48,426 nt of DNA from Akkermansia muciniphila (GTDB lineage: Bacteria > Verrucomicrobiota > Verrucomicrobiia > Limisphaerales > UBA11320), in contig CAMAVD010000010.1 of assembly GCA_945861575.1 (NCBI GenBank), positions 1-48,426 of the forward strand. The letters are read 5' to 3'. The position numbers and the translations under genes are program-made. Position 1 is the stretch's first letter. Each line of letters begins with the position of its first letter. The notes under the pieces are model-generated. The model searched no databases. It had not been told where the DNA came from and saw nothing but the letters and a program-made list of their open reading frames with translations. Below are positions 27,114-36,323 of the stretch, piece after piece.

Positions 27114-27938
27114 AGAGCAACGGCCTGCGACAAGCGAAAGCTTGGACCGCCGCAAAACATCCGGGAGTTCCGATTGATCGAGCAAGAGTGTCTTCCCCGC
27201 CTCAAACGCCAAAACCTGAATCCCTGCACTACCGCAAACCTCTAAAGTCGTTCGCCCAACGCAGGGAATATCAAAACGCATATCATGTTGCTGCTTAGAT
27301 ACTTTAACAGCTACGGCACCCCCTTTTTTTCCCGCTAACTCTCCTCCACGCGTGAGACAGCGGTCCGTTCCTTCGAAGCCTTCCACAGCCAATACCGCCC
27401 CGTTCTTCACGATCACGGTCTGACCTATCTCAAGACGGGAGACTTCTTTTGCAATTCGGAAGCCGTAAGCCACATCCGCCTCCTGATCTTCGGTCAGTGC
27501 CTTACCCATCGCGAAGCCGGGCGCGGGCATCAAGGCCTGCAGCCAAGGCGTGGCTTCGATCAGGGTGATCCCGTCGGCGGCTAATTCCTGAGCAATCCCC
27601 CCAAAAATCGAATGCGCATGCTTCTCCTTCAAACGAAAGAGAAGCTTCATCGCCCGCAGGTCTGGGCGAAGGTCGAAAAGATTCTTCGGAGCGAGTTGTC
27701 CCACCATGACGCAGCGCCGCACCCCCTCATCGGCAAAGAATCGAATCATTCGGTCCAGCTGGCCGACCCGAAGCCATTCGATTCGGTCTACCAAAGAGGC
27801 GAAGGCGGGATCGGTCTCCCCTTCGAACGCCACGGCGACGAGGCGGCGGACCCCCGCAGCTCTCGCGCCGCGCGCGAGCTCGAAGGGCAACGAACGGTTG
27901 CCAGCGATGATTCCCAAGATGTCCTGAGCTTCCGACAT
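27111..27938 (-). CDS. lpxI: UDP-2,3-diacylglucosamine pyrophosphatase LpxI
   Basis: Hydrolyses UDP-2,3-diacylglucosamine to lipid X and UMP in lipid A synthesis, replacing LpxH. 275 residues, the normal length (DUF1009). Seen: LGIIAGNRSLPFELARGARA, VGQLDRMIRFFADEGV, VMVGQLAPKNLF, EATPWLQALMPAPG, then the C-terminal domain QTVIVKNGAVLAVEGFEGTD, KVSKQQHDMRFDIPCVGRTT and LAFEAGKTLLLDQ, with the acidic EGFEGTD and DMRFDIP metal-site segments. ATG 27938. It stands alone, divergent from the histidine kinase gene. With lptD and the GT9 gene it shows that LPS is made. Confidence 0.93.
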   Translation of the reverse strand: MSEAQDILGIIAGNRSLPFELARGARAAGVRRLVAVAFEGETDPAFASLVDRIEWLRVGQLDRMIRFFADEGVRRCVMVGQLAPKNLFDLRPDLRAMKLLFRLKEKHAHSIFGGIAQELAADGITLIEATPWLQALMPAPGFAMGKALTEDQEADVAYGFRIAKEVSRLEIGQTVIVKNGAVLAVEGFEGTDRCLTRGGELAGKKGGAVAVKVSKQQHDMRFDIPCVGRTTLEVCGSAGIQVLAFEAGKTLLLDQSELPDVLRRSKLSLVAGRCS

Positions 27939-28051
27939 GAGAAAGACTCTACCCGTCGTAAGAATGCACTCAAGCCTCTCGCTTGGATTCCGATCTCAAC
28001 TCAGACGAACCACGTGGACACGTTCCACCGCACTCGTCCGACCACGACCTC

Positions 28052-29254
28052 ATGATGTGGAGTCCGCCCTACAGCTGGATGCATCGCATCCCAGTCCTTG
28101 CTCGCCCGCACCAATCGCAGGCCCGCAGCGGCCTGCACGCGCTCGCCGCCCTCCTGATTCCGGTGGTCGCATCGGCCAGCGACACACTTGCCGGAGGCGA
28201 ATCTCCAAGCTCGGCCCAGACAGGATCCACCTTTGTGATCCTCGCCAGCGTGCTGGCAGCAAGCGGTGCCCTACTCATCTGCCGCCAATGGCTGCGAAGC
28301 AGCGACGTCCACCAAAACCCATTCCACCACCTCAAGCCCGGGCAATTTTCCTCGCGCAAGCAGGCGCACCTGCCTCCCGCTGAACCCAGTCAGCCTATTC
28401 CAACCCTCAGGTTGCCGGGGAGCGACAGCCCCTCTGACACAGCTGCACCGGCGGGGGACGGATTTGTTTATTCCGCAGCCCACGACCTCCACGAGCCGCT
28501 GAGAAAGTTCAAGGTCCATCTCTACAGACTAGAGTCCCAACCCGCAGTCGAATCGACCCTCGCGATCAAGGAGGAGGTTCAGCAAATGCGCCGCACCGTC
28601 ATCCGCATGCAAAACCTACTCGACAGCCTCCTCAGCCTCGCCGGGATCCAGGGCCGGGGCAGCCTCTTTCAGAAAGTATGCCTGACCGAGGTTTGGCGGG
28701 ATGTTCTTTCGAGCCTTGAGCCGCGGATCGCAGAGACCGCCGCAACTCTCACGGTTCAAGGAACACTGCCTGATGTGGAGGCAGATCCAATCCAACTGGA
28801 ACAACTCTTTCAAAACCTCCTTTCCAACGCGCTCAAGTTCCATCGTCATGGTGTGCCGCCGAACATCCGCGTCACCGTCGTCACACTCCACAACACGCAA
28901 AACCGCGACCGGCAGGCCAGCGACACAGAAGGCTGGTGCGAAATCCAGATTCGTGACAATGGGATCGGATTCGATGCCGGGGAATGGCAGAAAATGCTTC
29001 GAGGCTTTCACCGGCAAAATGATCGAACGCGCTTCGAAGGGACCGGACTCGGGCTCGCGATTTGCCGGAGTATTGTGGATCGCCACTCCGGCAGCCTTTC
29101 TGCCAACAGCATCCCCAACGAGGGCAGCACCCTGATTCTCCGACTGCCCCTTCGCCAACACGCCCGATCGGGAGACACCTCCCTTCTCACCGTTGGATTG
29201 TCCCGCGCCGTACACTTGACCGACACCTCGCTCCAGGGAGAGCGCCGCCCATGA
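28052..29254 (+). CDS. Membrane-associated sensor histidine kinase
   Basis: About 400 residues from ATG 28052; a TTG at 27983 or ATG at 28079 are alternative starts. Two hydrophobic stretches (LHALAALLIPVVASASD and TFVILASVLAASGALLICRQ) flank a short loop, so sensing would be at or in the membrane; no PAS or other input domain is recognised. The kinase core has the H-box AAHDLHEPLRKF (His ~143), N-box NLLSNALKFHRHG, G1 DNGIGFDAG, F-box FHRQNDR and G2 GTGLGLAICRSIV, all intact. It overlaps the next gene by ATGA, forming a two-gene phosphorelay unit. Confidence 0.86.
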   Translation: MMWSPPYSWMHRIPVLARPHQSQARSGLHALAALLIPVVASASDTLAGGESPSSAQTGSTFVILASVLAASGALLICRQWLRSSDVHQNPFHHLKPGQFSSRKQAHLPPAEPSQPIPTLRLPGSDSPSDTAAPAGDGFVYSAAHDLHEPLRKFKVHLYRLESQPAVESTLAIKEEVQQMRRTVIRMQNLLDSLLSLAGIQGRGSLFQKVCLTEVWRDVLSSLEPRIAETAATLTVQGTLPDVEADPIQLEQLFQNLLSNALKFHRHGVPPNIRVTVVTLHNTQNRDRQASDTEGWCEIQIRDNGIGFDAGEWQKMLRGFHRQNDRTRFEGTGLGLAICRSIVDRHSGSLSANSIPNEGSTLILRLPLRQHARSGDTSLLTVGLSRAVHLTDTSLQGERRP

Positions 29255-31278
29255 ATCTCCTCATCATCGAAGACGACCGGGAAGACTACCTGCTGACGCG
29301 TGAACTCCTCGGCGAAACACTTTCACCCTCTGGCACGGTGGAGTGGAAGAACTGCTTGAAGGAAGGGCTAAAAGCCCTGGCGACCGGGGCCTACGATGCC
29401 TGCATCAGCGACTACCGCCTCGGAGGAAACACCGCCTTTGATCTACTGAAGAGCGCGCGAGCCAACGGCTATCCCACACCGATTCTGCTGTTTACAGGCC
29501 ACCGAGAGCCCGGCCTCGATGTCCAGGCCCTGGCCGCCGGAGCAGCGGACTATCTGAACAAGGGGGAACTGGACGCGCTCGGACTGGATCGAGCCATCCG
29601 GTTTGCGATTTTCAGAAACCGATTGCAACGGGAAGCCGCCTTGGACAAAGAGAGGCTGGCAGCGCTGGGTGCCTCTGTCGGGAAGGCTCTCACTCACTCG
29701 GGCTGTGCTCACGAGGTACTGCAGCCCTGCGCCGAGGCGTTGGCGCGCTTCCTGCCGATCCAACTCGTCCAGATTCACGTTTTTTTTCCAAAGGAGGGAG
29801 AGCTGAAAATCACTGCGTCTGCAGGGAAGCTGGAGGCGGACCCACCTTCTTATTCGCCCGCTGCGATCGATTTTGTTCAGGGGAGCACGTTCCTAAGTTG
29901 CCCCGCCTCGGAAGATCATCGCCTGGGAGACTCTGCCTGGTTGGAGTCTCATAAGATTCAGAGCGCCATCACCTATCCACTCAGCCATCACGAGCATCTA
30001 CTGGGGTTAATCACCCTTTACTCCAAAGACGTGCTGACCGAAACCGTTGAGCACGAGCTTGGATCCGTCGCTCCGGGCATTGGCTCCTACCTCGCCCGCT
30101 TGATGCTAGAGGCACAAGTGCGTCGCACCCAGCAACTGGACTGTGTTGGCAAAATGGCGGCAGGCCTCGCTCATGAGTTCAAAAACAATCTCATGGTGAT
30201 CGGAACCCATGCCGAGCAGATCTTGCAGGAGTGCCCTGGAAACACCTACATCTCGGAGTGCATCCAGTCCATCAAGGCCGTCTCGGACAGTGCCACAGGG
30301 CTGGCCCAACAGCTCATGCTCTTCGCCAAGCCACAAGGCTCCGACCCGCGCCCGATCGATCTCAGCGAAACGCTGTTGAGCATGCGTTCAATGATCCAAG
30401 GCGCCGTGGACCAGCGCGTCGGCCTGAACTTCCAATGCCTGGCCAACCCCACAATCGTCGAGGCGGACCAAGGCCTCCTGCAACAGGTGTTCATCAATCT
30501 TGCAGTGAACGCCCGAGACGCCATGCCGAAAGGCGGCACGCTTTGCGTTCGGACCGACAATGTTGAAATCGACACCACCAAAGCCGCCACAAATCCCGAT
30601 GCGGTGGTCGGTCGCTTCGTGCGCATCCAGGTATCCGATACCGGCTCCGGCATGACACCGGAGACGCTGGCGCGTGTCTTCGAACCCTTTTTCACCACCA
30701 AACCCCCTGGCAAAGGCAACGGGCTCGGTCTGGCCACGGTTTTCAATATCGTCCGCGAACATCATGGATGGATTGAAGTGACCAGCGAGGAGGGCAAGGG
30801 AACCACCTTCAAGATCTATCTACCCGAAAGCACCAAGCCGGTGCCCTCCCGGGAGGTGGCAGAGGGAAGCCCGGTCGCCCCATCCACCGAGAGCACCGTG
30901 CCGTGCGGCAAGCTACAAAGGGTCCTCATCGTCGAAGATGAACCGGTTCTACGTTTCGCGGCGGAACAGGCGCTTCAAAAGGCAAATTTTCAGGTCTACG
31001 GAGCAGGATCGGGACAAGAAGCGCTCAAGATTTGGGAGGAGGCCCATGGAGATTTCGACCTACTGCTGACCGACCTTTCTATGCCGGAGGGCATGACAGG
31101 AGTGCAACTCGCGACGCAACTCGTGCTCCTCAACCCGCGCCTCAAGGTCATCCTGACCAGCGGCTACGCGCCTGAGATGGTGGACCACAGTCTGGGTGAT
31201 CGCCAGGCGGTGTTCCTCCAGAAACCCTACTCCCCAAGCTCTCTACCCCAAGAGGTAGGCAAATGCCTCGGCATCTAG
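29251..31278 (+). CDS. Hybrid histidine kinase, REC-GAF-HisKA-HATPase-REC
   Basis: 675 residues; the ATG at 29251 overlaps the kinase stop and begins the first receiver exactly (MNLLIIEDDREDYLL). REC1 (~1-125) has ACISDYRLGG with the phosphoacceptor Asp and a Lys in YLNKGEL. Residues ~145-290 look GAF-like. The kinase part has GLAHEFKNNLMVIGTHAEQI (H-box), NLAVNARDAMPKGG (N), DTGSGMTPE (G1) and KGNGLGLATVFNI (G2). REC2 (~550-675) has VLIVEDEPVLRFAAE, LLLTDLSMPEGMTG and QKPYSPSSL. The upstream kinase may phosphorylate REC1, which would then control this kinase. No DNA-binding output is present in either protein. Confidence 0.9.
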   Translation: MNLLIIEDDREDYLLTRELLGETLSPSGTVEWKNCLKEGLKALATGAYDACISDYRLGGNTAFDLLKSARANGYPTPILLFTGHREPGLDVQALAAGAADYLNKGELDALGLDRAIRFAIFRNRLQREAALDKERLAALGASVGKALTHSGCAHEVLQPCAEALARFLPIQLVQIHVFFPKEGELKITASAGKLEADPPSYSPAAIDFVQGSTFLSCPASEDHRLGDSAWLESHKIQSAITYPLSHHEHLLGLITLYSKDVLTETVEHELGSVAPGIGSYLARLMLEAQVRRTQQLDCVGKMAAGLAHEFKNNLMVIGTHAEQILQECPGNTYISECIQSIKAVSDSATGLAQQLMLFAKPQGSDPRPIDLSETLLSMRSMIQGAVDQRVGLNFQCLANPTIVEADQGLLQQVFINLAVNARDAMPKGGTLCVRTDNVEIDTTKAATNPDAVVGRFVRIQVSDTGSGMTPETLARVFEPFFTTKPPGKGNGLGLATVFNIVREHHGWIEVTSEEGKGTTFKIYLPESTKPVPSREVAEGSPVAPSTESTVPCGKLQRVLIVEDEPVLRFAAEQALQKANFQVYGAGSGQEALKIWEEAHGDFDLLLTDLSMPEGMTGVQLATQLVLLNPRLKVILTSGYAPEMVDHSLGDRQAVFLQKPYSPSSLPQEVGKCLGI

Positions 31279-31280
31279 CC

Positions 31281-31307
31281 GTTAAAATCCGGCTGCCGGA
31301 TTTTAAC
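31281..31307 (+). terminator. Strong hairpin directly after the hybrid kinase stop
   Basis: GTTAAAATCCGG/CCGGATTTTAAC with a 3-nt loop, beginning 2 bases after the TAG, with a T-rich descending arm. Its core (AAAATCCGG/CCGGATTTT) is shared with the hairpins downstream of gmd and lpxI. Confidence 0.7.
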
Positions 31308-31391
31308 AGTGTGGGCCGTGCCCACCTGGGACCCTTCCGACCTGCTCAATGAAACCATCGGTTCATCGGCTCAACGCAGGTCAGAAGCTCA

Positions 31392-31485
31392 AACATCCTG
31401 ACCTCGTGCGAGAGCCCGCAGGCAGGAGTGGAACGCGGATGAGCCAAAGCGCAGGCCGTTTTCTGGCTTTCCCTGAGCCTGGGGG
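31392..31485. repeat. ~93-bp dispersed repeat, copy 2
   Basis: ACATCCTGACCTCG ... GGCAGGAGTGGAACG ... GCAGGCCGTTTTCTGGCTTT, matching 26512-26604 with about ten differences. Confidence 0.8.
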
Positions 31486-31621
31486 AGCGGAACCGGACGT
31501 TGGGGATCCCCTAGATCCGGAGGTTCGAGTCCTTGTAGGCGACGACGTCAGTTCTGAGCTTATCCCCTTCGAGCGCCGGGCATTATCTGCAGAACGGATC
31601 CACGGTGCCGGGATTTGAACG

Positions 31622-31823
31622 TTAACCGCGAATGAACGCCAATGAACGCGAATGCGACATTACTGCTGAAGGATGAAGTATACTTGGTAGTTGGGTGCGC
31701 CTTGGAGGTGATCAACGGCATCGGCCATGGGTTGCATGAACTCCAATGAACGTTAATCCAGAAGTCACAACCCAGGAGCCTTTTTCGCATTCGCGTCTAT
31801 TCGCGTCCATTCGCGGTTACATT
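31622..31823. repeat. Inverted CGCGAATGAACG arrays enclosing a GxxExxY-protein remnant
   Basis: Left arm 31622-31657 (TTAACCGCGAATGAACGCCA ...) is repeated in inverted form at 31788-31823 (... CGCGTCCATTCGCGGTTA). Between them the plus strand reads LLKDEVYLVVGCALEVING, IGHGLHELQ and a stop. This matches the N-terminus of GxxExxY-family proteins (nuclease-fold, unknown function), cut before the naming GxxExxY motif is complete. The remnant is about 28 codons with no start codon. Confidence 0.65.
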
Positions 31824-32131
31824 TATGGCCTCCTCCGGGTCTCACTCCCTTCGCTTCAATGTCGCATTCTGACGGCTCACTCTGCCTAGGGTCATTCCTA
31901 AACTTTGCAAAACCCTCACCGACACGGAAACGACCTTTGCCACCACATCGATCCGTCTCGTCTATCCCCAAGTGCGCTCAGCCTGATTCCACTCTAGATC
32001 AGGAGTTCTGAAGCTAGGACATTGTCCCTCTCCAGAAATAGACGATGCAAGGCATCGCGGTATGAACGGCGGATGGAGCCGTTCCGAATGACACTGTTTG
32101 CCTCCCCGCGCTACCAAGTCACAGGAATCCC

Positions 32132-32154
32132 GAAGCTCCGGTCGCCGGAGCTTC
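32132..32154 (-). terminator. Hairpin downstream of the SMP-30-like gene
   Basis: GAAGCTCCGG/CCGGAGCTTC, perfect 10-bp arms with a 3-nt loop, 16 bp beyond the minus-strand stop. No T-run, but the position suits termination or transcript stabilisation. Confidence 0.5.
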
Positions 32155-32170
32155 TTCTAGCAGAGAACAG

Positions 32171-33088
32171 CTAGTGAGATTGAATTTTACGACGGAAGAC
32201 TTTGTCGCTGGAGCAGACGTAGAGATAGCTCCGGCCGGCCCCTGCGAATGCGCAGCTGACCGTCCCCTTGGCCTGAGGACGCGCGATCACGCCGCCCAAC
32301 CGCCCAGTGGAGTCGAACATCTGGATGCCCAAGGCTGAAGTAACGTAGTAGCGGCCCTGGCTGTCAACGGCCATGCCATCTCCCTCGCTGCGAGTCGTCC
32401 CCACCGGTGTGCGTAACTCCATGTTGCGATCCCCAGCGCTCAAGCCTCCATCCGCATCGATCCTAAACAGCCACACATTAGTGCCAGTGTACTCCGACAC
32501 CGCCAGTGTGCCATGGTCGGGCGACAACCCAATACCGTTGGGAGCAAGGATCCCCTTGGCCGCCGCGCGCATCTGGCCGTCCTTCGTGATCACCGTAACC
32601 TGCCCTTTGCCCGTCTCGGTAAAATAGACATGGCCATGACGGGTCACTACCAGATCGTTGGGTTGCACGTCCTCCGCCAGCACGGTCATGTGCCCCGAGG
32701 GAAGCTCAAAGGCGACGACCTGCTTCTTGGGACTTTGGGTGCACGCATAGAGACGTCCGTCCGGACCAAATTTCAAGCCGCTGATGCGCGGCGTATTCGT
32801 CACCACCGAAGCGACAAGCCCGGCGAGGTCGATGCGCACGATACTCGTGCCCGCAGCCACGTCGGCAAAATAGAAGTTACCCGCATCGTCTCCGCAGGCC
32901 GCGTCCGTAAACTTGTAGCCCTCCGCCACAGTCTGCCAGGCCTCGCCTTCAATCAGAACCTTCGACAAAGCCTCGTCGCCTTTGAGATTCTGCGCAGACG
33001 CCGACAAGGAGAGGAGCACGGCTGCAAACAGCGCTGTGGCAAACTCCGTGTTCAAAAGCAATAAGGACCGGCGTAGCGAGGAGTGCAT
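32171..33088 (-). CDS. Secreted SMP-30/gluconolactonase-like beta-propeller protein
   Basis: 305 residues with a signal peptide (LRRSLLLLNTEFATALFAAVLLSLSASAQ). The propeller region has KFTDAACGDDAGNFYFADVA, ISGLKFGPDGRLYACT, VQPNDLVVTRHGHVYFTETG, PNGIGLSPDHGTLAVSEYTG and GDGMAVDSQGRYYVTSALGI: the Asp/Asn metal-ligand positions (PND, PNGIGLSPD, DGMAVD) of the SMP-30/LRE family. These enzymes hydrolyse sugar lactones or related esters with Ca or Zn. The substrate is unknown, and secretion suggests use of external compounds. It follows the esterase gene by 9 bp. Confidence 0.87.
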   Translation of the reverse strand: MHSSLRRSLLLLNTEFATALFAAVLLSLSASAQNLKGDEALSKVLIEGEAWQTVAEGYKFTDAACGDDAGNFYFADVAAGTSIVRIDLAGLVASVVTNTPRISGLKFGPDGRLYACTQSPKKQVVAFELPSGHMTVLAEDVQPNDLVVTRHGHVYFTETGKGQVTVITKDGQMRAAAKGILAPNGIGLSPDHGTLAVSEYTGTNVWLFRIDADGGLSAGDRNMELRTPVGTTRSEGDGMAVDSQGRYYVTSALGIQMFDSTGRLGGVIARPQAKGTVSCAFAGAGRSYLYVCSSDKVFRRKIQSH

Positions 33089-33097
33089 AGTGCTTTC

Positions 33098-34030
33098 TTA
33101 CTTCTTAGCCTTGGGATAATCGCGCCAAAGCCAACGGAGGGCCTCAGGCAGAATAGCTCCCCCATGCCGACCATTGTGTCCACCGTCACCGAACTCAAAC
33201 TTATAGTCGTAGCCGGCGAACTTCAGCGCTGCCGCCATCTCCTGATTGGCCAGAGGCCAGCTGCCATGAAGATTGTCCAGATCGTTGGACCCGTCTTGAA
33301 GATGGATACGGATCGGCTTGCGCTCGGTCTTGCGAATCAACGGTGCGCAAGCATGGCCACCTCGAATATTGGTGAAGCTGCCCACATGGCTGATGACCTT
33401 TGAAAACTGGTCAGGCCTTTCCCACGCCACCGTCCAGGCACAGATGGCACCCGAACTGATGCCGCAAATGGCCCGGCCGACAGGGTCAGCGGTCAGCCGA
33501 TACTTTGCCGCAACCTCGGGAAGAAGCTCCTCCAAGAGAAAGCGCGCATACTGTCCCCCCAAGGAGTCATACTCAAAACTGCGATTGCTCCGGGCCTTTT
33601 GATCCGCCTGAGAGGACGGAACCTCTCCCGGATTGATGAAGACCCCGATGGTGACGGGCATCTCTCCTCGATGAATCAGATTGTCGAACACCACCGGCAC
33701 CCGGAACTGGCCCTTCAGGTCCTGGTAGGTCCGGCCATCCTGAAAAACCATCAAGGCCGCCGGTTTCGAACCATCATACTGCTGAGGCACATACACCCAG
33801 TAGTCACGAACTGTCCCCGGAAAGATCTTGCTGGTCCAGTTGGTCTGGTGCACAGCGCCTTGTGGAACACCCGGCTGCGGAAAGGAGTCCGGCCCCAGTG
33901 CATAGTCGTCGGCTGACTGGGAAATCGCGGGCGCCAGGGAGAAACAGGCGAGCAACAGTGAGCTCAGCGTCCAGCGGAGTCCGAAGTGCCTCGCTGCAGG
34001 ACGCGGTCGAGGATTGAAGGATGAATTCAT
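33098..34030 (-). CDS. Secreted esterase-family alpha/beta hydrolase (Esterase D/Fes-like)
   Basis: 310 residues with an N-terminal signal ([20 protein letters not shown] ... QSA). The fold shows [49 protein letters not shown], the nucleophile elbow CGISSGA (Ser), and [14 protein letters not shown] with [12 protein letters not shown] supplying candidate Asp and His. Related proteins are carbohydrate acetyl/feruloyl esterases or enterobactin-esterase-like hydrolases found beside sugar-catabolic genes. With the SMP-30-like lactonase a two-step extracellular ester/lactone breakdown is plausible (inference). It lies 23 bp after lptD, possibly in the same transcript. Confidence 0.86.
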   Translation of the reverse strand: MNSSFNPRPRPAARHFGLRWTLSSLLLACFSLAPAISQSADDYALGPDSFPQPGVPQGAVHQTNWTSKIFPGTVRDYWVYVPQQYDGSKPAALMVFQDGRTYQDLKGQFRVPVVFDNLIHRGEMPVTIGVFINPGEVPSSQADQKARSNRSFEYDSLGGQYARFLLEELLPEVAAKYRLTADPVGRAICGISSGAICAWTVAWERPDQFSKVISHVGSFTNIRGGHACAPLIRKTERKPIRIHLQDGSNDLDNLHGSWPLANQEMAAALKFAGYDYKFEFGDGGHNGRHGGAILPEALRWLWRDYPKAKK

Positions 34031-34053
34031 GAAGGTTTCGTCGAGAACAGTGG

Positions 34054-36234
34054 TCAGCGAGTTAGGAAGTTGGAATGCTCATTTAAGTCCTGACCCAGCT
34101 TGTAGCGAGGACGCGCCTTGAAATTAAACACCACTGCAACGGTGTAATCCTCAGGCTGCCCATTCCGGCCGTCCCGAACACGGAAGGACAGCACACTGGT
34201 CCAACTCCGCCAATCTCGATACACGGAATAGATCTGCTCCTCCATCTTGCCATCACGCGCCTCGAAATGCTGCGTGGAACGGAAGCCCCAGTTCTCGCTC
34301 AATCGGTAGTAGAGCCGGGTGGAAATGAGATTGTGGCCCGAGTCCAGACCGAAGGAAGGATCGTCCCGGAAGTACCGATGCCCTACGGAGAAGCTCCAGG
34401 TGTTGTTCGGCAGGAGGGTGATGTAGTGATTGGCCTCTTTCCAATCTCCGTCGTCCAGATTGTAGCGAAGCTCGGAGCTCAGGTTCAACCAATGGAATGG
34501 AGCGAGATCCAGGTCTGAATACAGATCGGAATACGAGCCCTGTCCCGGACGCGGATGCAATCGCCAATCGCTGTAGATCGCCCAGCCCACCATGTCTTCC
34601 ACCTGCCCGCTCCGCTTGGTCTGAAGCTTGTTCCTCAACCCCATCCGGATAACATTCTGACTATCGATCGAATCAATGGCGTTGTAGTCCGGGTAGTCAA
34701 TGGGTAGAAGCCGACGGCTGGGAATCTCGTAATCGAACTGAGCCAACTCTCTCGGGGCACGCGAAGGCGAAGGGACATAAACATAGTTGAGCGACGGCTC
34801 CACAATATGACGCAGCCCATCAACATCAAAGAAACGGTTTTGCACCCCACCCCAAACACGTGAGGCCTTGGTGCTGACCTCAGCACCGGTATTGAACACG
34901 TAGCGCTGCCGCTCGTTGAGGACCGAGTTGAACCCATCCACCTCGCCGTAATGGGTGAGCCGCCCGCCCACACGCGGGGTGATGTTCAGCCAGTTGAAAA
35001 AGGTCTTGGGCAAGATGACTTGATGATAGGTGTCCGCCCGCGTGGCCCCAAAAGCATTGGTCGCACCGTCGGCAAACTCGCGACGAAGATAACCGGCCGA
35101 GGTGTCGCTCTCGTAGAAGAAGGGTGTCGCCCCAATCTGCTGTCGAAGGCCGGTCAGCTTCACGTCGGGCAGACGCTCGACGGTCTCGAAAAAGTCGTTA
35201 ACCCGCGGCTGAACCAGGACATTCAAACTCCAATTGTCCCACATCTTCGCCAACTCGGCGTAGGTCGCCGGCTGCACATTGCGTCGGTATTCCGGCTCGA
35301 AGAAATCACGGATGACCTCCGCATCGGTCTGGTACTTGACTGCTCCCTTAAAGGTGAAATTGGTGCCAAGTCGGCTCTGATGCTCGAACCAGGCACGCTG
35401 GCGCTCGTCTGGAATCGACAGCAGTGAGGGATCCAATCCCGGCTTGTCGTCCTGGATTCGATAGTAGCGGGCCTCCCCCTTGCCGAAGCGCGGGTAGTCG
35501 TAGCTCAGCTGGGGGCCGTAGCCGAAGCCCCTCCTCTGATAGGTGTCGATGTCCACTGTCGCCAGCAGGTGATCGTTGACATGATAGTTGAGGCTCGAGA
35601 GCAGGTAGGGGCCGAAGCGGCTGCGGAAACCGGGGGTCTCGACCCAGTAGTAACGATGCGCTTTGAGCGACCGAGTCCAGACTGGCAGGTAGAAGACCGG
35701 CAGGTTGCCCACCTTGATGGTGGCTCCTTCCGCACGCACATACTCGCCCGGCACGATGATGATCTTGCGCGCCCGGATATGATAGCCGGGGGTGGCATAG
35801 TCATCCATCGTGACGATTGAATTGGTGGCGGAGTAGGTCTTGGCATTGAGATCCGAGGCCAGGGATTCGCCACGCGCAAACAGCGGGCTCTGTCCGGTAC
35901 GGAAAGATTTGCCGGAGAGCGCGCGGGACTTGTAGTTATAGTCCAACGCCTCCCCCATCCACACCTGTCCCTCTCTCTCCACCCGGACATTTCCCTCGGC
36001 GTGAATCTCGCCCGTCGCTCGGTTCATGCTGACCTTTTGTGCAGTCAACACCCCGTCCTGGTAGCGAACTTCTATCCCGCCGTCCGCCTCCATATCCCCC
36101 GTGTTCGGGTCATATTTCAGGTTGGAGGTCTCCGAAAGAGCCTTGAATTCGGGGCCTGGTGCGGGCTCCGCCCCGTGGCCGGTGACGGCGCTAAGGCAGA
36201 GTTGAAGGAGTAAAATGACACTCGCGATCCTCAT
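34054..36234 (-). CDS. lptD: LPS-assembly protein LptD (OstA)
   Basis: Outer-membrane beta-barrel that inserts LPS into the outer leaflet. 726 residues, near the usual ~780. Signal peptide [22 protein letters not shown]-terminal OstA jelly-roll: [49 protein letters not shown]. Barrel part begins near 200 ([18 protein letters not shown]) with alternating aromatic strands ([40 protein letters not shown]). The two-disulfide Cys pattern of E. coli is not seen: no cysteine appears in the mature part, so folding control by LptE/DsbA is probably different. Divergent from the GT2 gene across 89 bp. Confidence 0.9.
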   Translation of the reverse strand: MRIASVILLLQLCLSAVTGHGAEPAPGPEFKALSETSNLKYDPNTGDMEADGGIEVRYQDGVLTAQKVSMNRATGEIHAEGNVRVEREGQVWMGEALDYNYKSRALSGKSFRTGQSPLFARGESLASDLNAKTYSATNSIVTMDDYATPGYHIRARKIIIVPGEYVRAEGATIKVGNLPVFYLPVWTRSLKAHRYYWVETPGFRSRFGPYLLSSLNYHVNDHLLATVDIDTYQRRGFGYGPQLSYDYPRFGKGEARYYRIQDDKPGLDPSLLSIPDERQRAWFEHQSRLGTNFTFKGAVKYQTDAEVIRDFFEPEYRRNVQPATYAELAKMWDNWSLNVLVQPRVNDFFETVERLPDVKLTGLRQQIGATPFFYESDTSAGYLRREFADGATNAFGATRADTYHQVILPKTFFNWLNITPRVGGRLTHYGEVDGFNSVLNERQRYVFNTGAEVSTKASRVWGGVQNRFFDVDGLRHIVEPSLNYVYVPSPSRAPRELAQFDYEIPSRRLLPIDYPDYNAIDSIDSQNVIRMGLRNKLQTKRSGQVEDMVGWAIYSDWRLHPRPGQGSYSDLYSDLDLAPFHWLNLSSELRYNLDDGDWKEANHYITLLPNNTWSFSVGHRYFRDDPSFGLDSGHNLISTRLYYRLSENWGFRSTQHFEARDGKMEEQIYSVYRDWRSWTSVLSFRVRDGRNGQPEDYTVAVVFNFKARPRYKLGQDLNEHSNFLTR

Positions 36235-36323
36235 GCTGGCGGCGAGAGCTAAACAGAAAGCCTCCGTCGGGGGGAAGAGAGAAATGGATTCTCAATCCGG
36301 AGGATCTCGGCGAGCCTCCCGAC

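Larger units (their letters stand above)
31279..32170. other. Gene-free repeat region between hybrid kinase and SMP-30-like gene
   Basis: Holds a terminator, a dispersed repeat, an inverted-repeat element with a GxxExxY remnant and a second hairpin (listed). 31830-32130 shows nothing recognisable. Confidence 0.5.
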
